Positions 7,406 to 9,572 of a stretch of 9,572 nt of DNA are shown piece by piece. The notes under the pieces are model-generated. The model worked only from the letters and a program-made list of their open reading frames with translations, had not been told where the DNA came from and ran no database searches. A program made the position numbers and the translations under genes. Each line of letters starts with the position of its first letter. Position 1 is the first letter of the stretch. Source of the DNA: Hyphomicrobiales bacterium (GTDB lineage Bacteria > Pseudomonadota > Alphaproteobacteria > Rhizobiales > Xanthobacteraceae); contig JAPLPC010000018.1 in NCBI GenBank assembly GCA_026400425.1, positions 431 to 10,002 on the forward strand. Reading direction: 5' to 3'.

Positions 7406-7426
7406 AAAAATCTTCACGGCGAAGAT
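7406..7426 (-). terminator. Weak hairpin plus U-run between fliL and fliM (possible attenuator)
   Basis: On the minus strand, ATCTTC-GCCGT-GAAGAT (7426 down to 7410) forms a 6-bp stem with a 5-base loop and is followed by TTTT (7409-7406). It lies just past the fliL stop, within the 48-base gap before fliM. The stem is short and AT-rich, so at most partial termination or processing is expected; fliM and the genes below it lack any other visible promoter. Confidence 0.3.
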
Positions 7427-7428
7427 CT

Positions 7429-7926
7429 TCACTGAATGAGGATTTCCTTGAAAAGCACTGCGTTGACATGGTTCGGCGCGATCGCCGCATTGACCCGGCG
7501 CGTCAGTTCTTCCTTCAACCGAAACATCCCGATCGATCCGTTCAGATCGGACGAACGCAATTCGCGCAGATAGACCTGGGCCATGTCGGTGATGCGCGGC
7601 ATCGCCGGCGTGATCAGCGCCACCTGAGGCGCGTCCTTCACCTCAAGCACCAGCTTGGCCTTGAGATACTGCACCCGCTCGCCGGGCGCGCCGGCGAGGT
7701 TGACCATGATCTCGGGCACCTCGACGAAGGACAGCGGCTTGGCGACTGGGGGCGCCTCGGCGTGCTCGTCCTTCTTCTTGCCCTTGGCCAGGAAAAAGTA
7801 ACCGCCGCCGCCGCCGACGAGCGCCAGCGCCACCACCGCGATGATGATCAGCTTGAGTTTGCTCTTCTTGGGAGCGCCGGCGTCGTCCCCACCGGGGGCG
7901 CCGTCTGAAGTGTCGGTATCCGCCAT
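7429..7926 (-). CDS. fliL: Flagellar basal body-associated protein FliL
   Basis: 165 residues. FliL is an inner-membrane protein with a periplasmic SPFH-like domain that surrounds or supports the stator units and influences torque. Seen here: an acidic, Gly-rich cytoplasmic start (1-18), a basic KKSKLK stop-transfer flank, a membrane helix with a Gly-rich end (about 24-46), and a periplasmic domain with FVEVPEIMVNLAG (68-80), YLKAKLVLEV (88-97) and the family-typical ending VNAVLFKEILIQ. The frame is open to 8044 upstream, but I place the start at ATG 7924-7926. It gives the normal FliL length, has GAGG two bases upstream, and the extra N-terminus (SLYRVFRACLAASSPSQ and so on) resembles no FliL. 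It heads the leftward operon. Confidence 0.93.
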   Translation of the reverse strand: MADTDTSDGAPGGDDAGAPKKSKLKLIIIAVVALALVGGGGGYFFLAKGKKKDEHAEAPPVAKPLSFVEVPEIMVNLAGAPGERVQYLKAKLVLEVKDAPQVALITPAMPRITDMAQVYLRELRSSDLNGSIGMFRLKEELTRRVNAAIAPNHVNAVLFKEILIQ

Positions 7927-8043
7927 CGCCTCGCCCGGTTCGGGAATCTGGGATGGGCTCGATGCTGCCAAGCAGGCCCTGAAGACGCGATACAAACTGC
8001 CGCCAGCGCCCAAGGCCCTGTCTGATCAGGACGCTAGGTCGCA

Positions 8044-8062
8044 ATGGTTAATGGAACCTTTA
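8044..8062 (-). promoter_or_regulatory. CtrA-like binding site upstream of fliL
   Basis: Read on the minus strand, TAAAGGTTCCATTAACCAT matches the alphaproteobacterial CtrA box TTAA-N7-TTAAC at eight of nine fixed positions and includes the TTAACCAT half-site form. It is about 120-136 bases upstream of the fliL start. In Caulobacter the fliL-fliM promoter is a CtrA target, which is the main external support. Binding here is inferred, not shown. Confidence 0.55.
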
Positions 8063-8085
8063 TTTTCCGCGACCACTAGGAAAAT
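8062..8085. repeat. Inverted repeat ATTTTCC-N10-GGAAAAT
   Basis: Two perfect 7-bp arms (8062-8068 and 8079-8085) flank a 10-base spacer, so arm centres are 17 bp apart, a little over one and a half helical turns. It directly abuts the CtrA-like box on one side and the 12-bp palindrome on the other. It could be a dimer-binding operator; the regulator is unknown. Confidence 0.4.
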
Positions 8086-8097
8086 TTTGCCGGCAAA
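8086..8097. promoter_or_regulatory. Perfect 12-bp palindrome, possible activator (FlbD-type) site
   Basis: TTTGCCGGCAAA is a perfect palindrome about 110-120 bp upstream of the predicted flgF sigma-54 start. Sigma-54 promoters need an upstream enhancer-bound activator, and this is the strongest symmetric site at a suitable distance. The CCGGCAA core resembles what I recall of Caulobacter FlbD (ftr) sites, but I cannot verify the consensus here. Confidence 0.4.
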
Positions 8098-8177
8098 TAT
8101 GGTCAACAAGACCTTTCTGCCGCCCTGGCCGCGGGTCAGATAATTACCAAGCCTCTGTAGTTAAACGGCTTTCAGAA

Positions 8178-8194
8178 TTGGCACGGGTTTCGCT
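8178..8194 (+). promoter_or_regulatory. Sigma-54 (RpoN) promoter for flgF-flgG
   Basis: TTGGCACGGGTTTCGCT matches the -24/-12 consensus YTGGCACGrNNNTTGCW at every fixed base but one (C for T in the -12 element). The essential GG (8180-8181) and GC (8192-8193) have the correct spacing. Transcription should start near 8205, giving a leader of about 90 bases before flgF. Rod genes are sigma-54 dependent in Caulobacter. Confidence 0.8.
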
Positions 8195-8212
8195 AACCCC
8201 TAGAGCGGACCA

Positions 8213-8266
8213 CGGCTTGGGAGAGCTTGAGTGGTCCATGAGATCCACGAACCGGCTTGGGAGAGC
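8213..8266 (+). repeat. Two 14-bp direct repeats and hairpins in the flgF leader
   Basis: CGGCTTGGGAGAGC occurs at 8213-8226 and again at 8253-8266, exactly 40 bp apart. The first copy is almost wholly in the loop of a possible stem GGACCAC/GTGGTCC (8207-8213/8231-8237). The second copy is part of a hairpin CGGCT-TGGGAG-AGCCG (8253-8268), extended by CCACGA/TCGTTGG pairing outside. Both would be in the 5' untranslated RNA if the sigma-54 promoter is used. Confidence 0.6.
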
Positions 8267-8280
8267 CGCTCGTTGGAACA

Positions 8281-8286
8281 GGGGAG
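8281..8286 (+). promoter_or_regulatory. Ribosome binding site that sets the flgF start
   Basis: GGGGAG lies 8 bases before ATG 8295. It decides between this ATG and in-frame starts upstream (frame open from 8178), which would overlap the promoter. Confidence 0.8.
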
Positions 8287-8294
8287 ATCACCCG

Positions 8295-9062
8295 ATGGAG
8301 AACATGCTTCTCGTCGGATTGTCGCGGCAGATGACGCTTCGTCGGCAGATGGACGTCGTCGCGAACAACATCGCGAATATCAATACCACCGGCTTCAAGG
8401 CCGAGCGGACGCTGTTCGAGGAATATCTGAGCCCGACCGCCCGCGAAGACAACTTCGTCGCCGGCCGTGATCGCCGGGTGTCCTTCGTGCAGGACCGCGC
8501 CACCATGCACGACTTCGCCGGCGGCCCGGTGGAGCAGACCAAGAACCCGCTCGACGTCGCCATCGACGGCAACGCCTTCCTCGTGGTGCAGACCCCGGCC
8601 GGCGAGCGCTACACCCGCGACGGCGGCCTGCAGATCAACAATCTGGGCCAGCTCGTCAATGCCAGCGGCCGCCCCGTGCTCGGCACCAACGGTCCGATCG
8701 TGTTTCAGCAGACCGATCACGACATCAACATCTCGCAGGATGGTACGGTCACGGTGCTCGAAGGCACCAACCGCATCGACAGCGTACGTGGCAAGATCCG
8801 CATGGTGCAGTTCGCGCAGCCGCAGCGGCTCGAAAAGGACGGCGCCAACCTGTACTCGGCCGGCCCCGGCGCCACCGCGCAGCCGTCGCTCACCGCCAAG
8901 CTCAACCAGGGCTTCATCGAACGCTCGAACGTGTCGTCGGTGACCGAAATGACCCGGATGATCGAAGTCACGCGTGCCTATACGGAGCTGTCGAACATGC
9001 TGCAGTCGCAGGGTGACTCGCGCCGCACCGCCATCGAAAAACTCGCCGACGTTCCGGCTTAA
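8295..9062 (+). CDS. flgF: Flagellar basal-body proximal rod protein FlgF
   Basis: 255 residues, normal for FlgF. FlgF is a proximal rod subunit exported through the flagellar type III system and polymerised in the periplasm. The N-terminal helix carries the rod/hook-family signature ANNIANINTTGFK (23-35). The central beta region includes NPLDVAIDGNAFLVVQ (84-99) and YTRDGGLQINNLGQLVN (106-122). The C-terminal helix GFIERSNVSSVTEMTRMIEV (206-225) and onward completes the D0/D1 core. No signal peptide is present, as expected for a type III substrate. The start at 8295 is fixed by a good ribosome site and by alignment of the MENMLLVGLSRQM N-terminus with FlgF proteins. flgG follows after 13 bases in the same transcript, so the sigma-54 promoter should serve both. 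Within the rod family, the position just before flgG and the shorter N-terminal region favour FlgF. Confidence 0.95.
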   Translation: MENMLLVGLSRQMTLRRQMDVVANNIANINTTGFKAERTLFEEYLSPTAREDNFVAGRDRRVSFVQDRATMHDFAGGPVEQTKNPLDVAIDGNAFLVVQTPAGERYTRDGGLQINNLGQLVNASGRPVLGTNGPIVFQQTDHDINISQDGTVTVLEGTNRIDSVRGKIRMVQFAQPQRLEKDGANLYSAGPGATAQPSLTAKLNQGFIERSNVSSVTEMTRMIEVTRAYTELSNMLQSQGDSRRTAIEKLADVPA

Positions 9063-9066
9063 GGGA
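9061..9066 (+). promoter_or_regulatory. Ribosome binding site of flgG overlapping the flgF stop
   Basis: AAGGGA begins inside the flgF TAA (9060-9062) and lies 9 bases before ATG 9076, consistent with coupled translation of the two rod genes. Confidence 0.7.
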
Positions 9067-9075
9067 AACTGACCC

Positions 9076-9572
9076 ATGCGCGCACTTTATACCGCAGCGA
9101 CCGGGATGGCGGCCCAGGAACTCAACGTCCAGGTCATCTCGAACAACATCGCGAACATGCGCACGACCGGCTACAAGAAGCAGCGTGCCGCATTCCAGGA
9201 CCTGATCTACGACCATGTGCGCCGCGTCGGCGCGCAGGCCTCGGATCAGGGCACCATGATCCCGGTCGGCGTCGATATCGGCGGCGGCGTCAAGACCGTC
9301 GGCACCCCGCGCATGATGGGCCAGGGCACGCTGTCCACCACCGGCAATGATCTCGACGTCGCGATCCGCGGCGAAGGCTTCTTCAAGATCCAGATGACCG
9401 ACGGCACCTTCACCTATACGCGTGACGGTTCGTTCTCGACGGACTCCCAGGGCCGCATCGTCAACGCCCAGGGCAACCTGCTGCAGCCGACCATCACGGT
9501 GCCGACCGCAGCCTCGCAGCTCACCATCAATGCGGCCGGTCAGGTCTCGGTGATCGTGCCCGGCTCGACCAC
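9076..9572 (+). CDS. flgG: Flagellar basal-body distal rod protein FlgG (3' end outside window)
   Basis: The first 165 codons plus two bases are visible; FlgG is usually about 262 residues. It forms the distal rod that passes through the P and L rings. The protein begins MRALYTAATGMAAQELNVQV, then ISNNIANMRTTGYKKQRAAF, the conserved FlgG N-terminus. Further family marks are the FlgG-specific early extension with PVGVDIGGGVKTVGTPRMM, then LSTTGNDLDVAIRGEGFFKI and YTRDGSFSTDSQGRIVNAQG. The ATG at 9076 follows flgF by 13 bases with a suitable ribosome site. No frameshift or stop is seen up to the window edge. The similarity to flgF around NNIAN and YTRDG reflects common ancestry of rod proteins. 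Confidence 0.96.
   Translation, partial: MRALYTAATGMAAQELNVQVISNNIANMRTTGYKKQRAAFQDLIYDHVRRVGAQASDQGTMIPVGVDIGGGVKTVGTPRMMGQGTLSTTGNDLDVAIRGEGFFKIQMTDGTFTYTRDGSFSTDSQGRIVNAQGNLLQPTITVPTAASQLTINAAGQVSVIVPGST

Larger units (their letters stand above)
7927..8294. promoter_or_regulatory. Divergent control region between fliL and flgF
   Basis: This 368-bp gap has no credible gene. Its centre (about 8044-8110) is clearly more AT-rich than the flanks and contains a CtrA-like box, a 7-bp inverted repeat and a 12-bp palindrome. The right side carries a sigma-54 promoter and the flgF leader. The left side (7927-8043) is the presumed fliL leader; I find no clear core promoter in it. Confidence 0.8.

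Noticed and set aside
7957..7971. TTGGCAGCATCGAGC on the minus strand as a sigma-54 promoter for fliL
   Set aside because: The -12 element lacks TTGC and the GG-GC spacing is one base short, which sigma-54 does not tolerate well.
7927..8013. Longer fliL start giving 194 residues
   Set aside because: The extra 29 residues resemble no FliL N-terminus and there is a better-placed ATG with GAGG at 7926.
8178..8294. N-terminal extension of flgF beginning at 8178
   Set aside because: It would translate the sigma-54 promoter and leader repeats. The ATG at 8295 has a good ribosome site and gives the family N-terminus.
8193..9077. 294-codon open frame on the minus strand opposite flgF
   Set aside because: Exact mirror of a confidently identified gene; composition rich in His, Arg and Val typical of an antisense shadow.

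Overview
This GC-rich window carries a flagellar gene cluster from an alphaproteobacterium. The most likely source is the Bradyrhizobium/Rhodopseudomonas/Nitrobacter/Afipia group (Nitrobacteraceae). Grounds for this are the gene order (fliO-fliP, fliL-fliM-DUF6468-motE-like, flgF-flgG), the MotE-type protein, the long acidic N-terminal extension of FliM, and a palindromic intergenic repeat of a kind common in that group. The placement rests on recall and pattern recognition, not on a database search.

Layout. (1) Positions 1-974, plus strand: the 3' end of fliO, overlapping by 4 bases with a complete fliP (flagellar export gate). (2) Positions 975-1154: a compact, highly palindromic element between the convergent fliP and the leftward operon. 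(3) Positions 1155-7926, minus strand, read right to left: fliL, fliM, a DUF6468-type membrane/coiled-coil protein, a motE-like gene, and a 1223-residue exported protein of unknown function with three AMIN-like beta modules, a Pro/Ala linker and a TPR-like helical superstructure. The fliM/DUF6468 and DUF6468/motE junctions are 4-base ATGA overlaps, which points to one translationally coupled operon. (4) Positions 7927-8294: a 368-bp divergent regulatory region. It holds a CtrA-like box facing fliL, an inverted repeat, a perfect 12-bp palindrome, a very good sigma-54 (-24/-12) promoter facing flgF, and a leader with two 14-bp direct repeats spaced exactly 40 bp. (5) Positions 8295-9572, plus strand: complete flgF and the first 165 codons of flgG (rod proteins).

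How the genes fit together. FliO and FliP belong to the export apparatus. FliM is the switch ring and FliL the stator-associated membrane protein. The MotE-like protein and the large TPR protein look like periplasmic or envelope motor accessories. FlgF and FlgG build the proximal and distal rod. The regulatory signals suggest a Caulobacter-like hierarchy, with CtrA driving the early leftward fliL operon and sigma-54 (probably with an FlbD-type activator) driving the later rightward rod operon. That regulatory reading is inference.

The least explained gene is the 1223-residue AMIN-like/TPR protein. Its beta-modules-then-TPR design and its position beside a MotE-like gene make it a candidate structural scaffold around the stator or rod.
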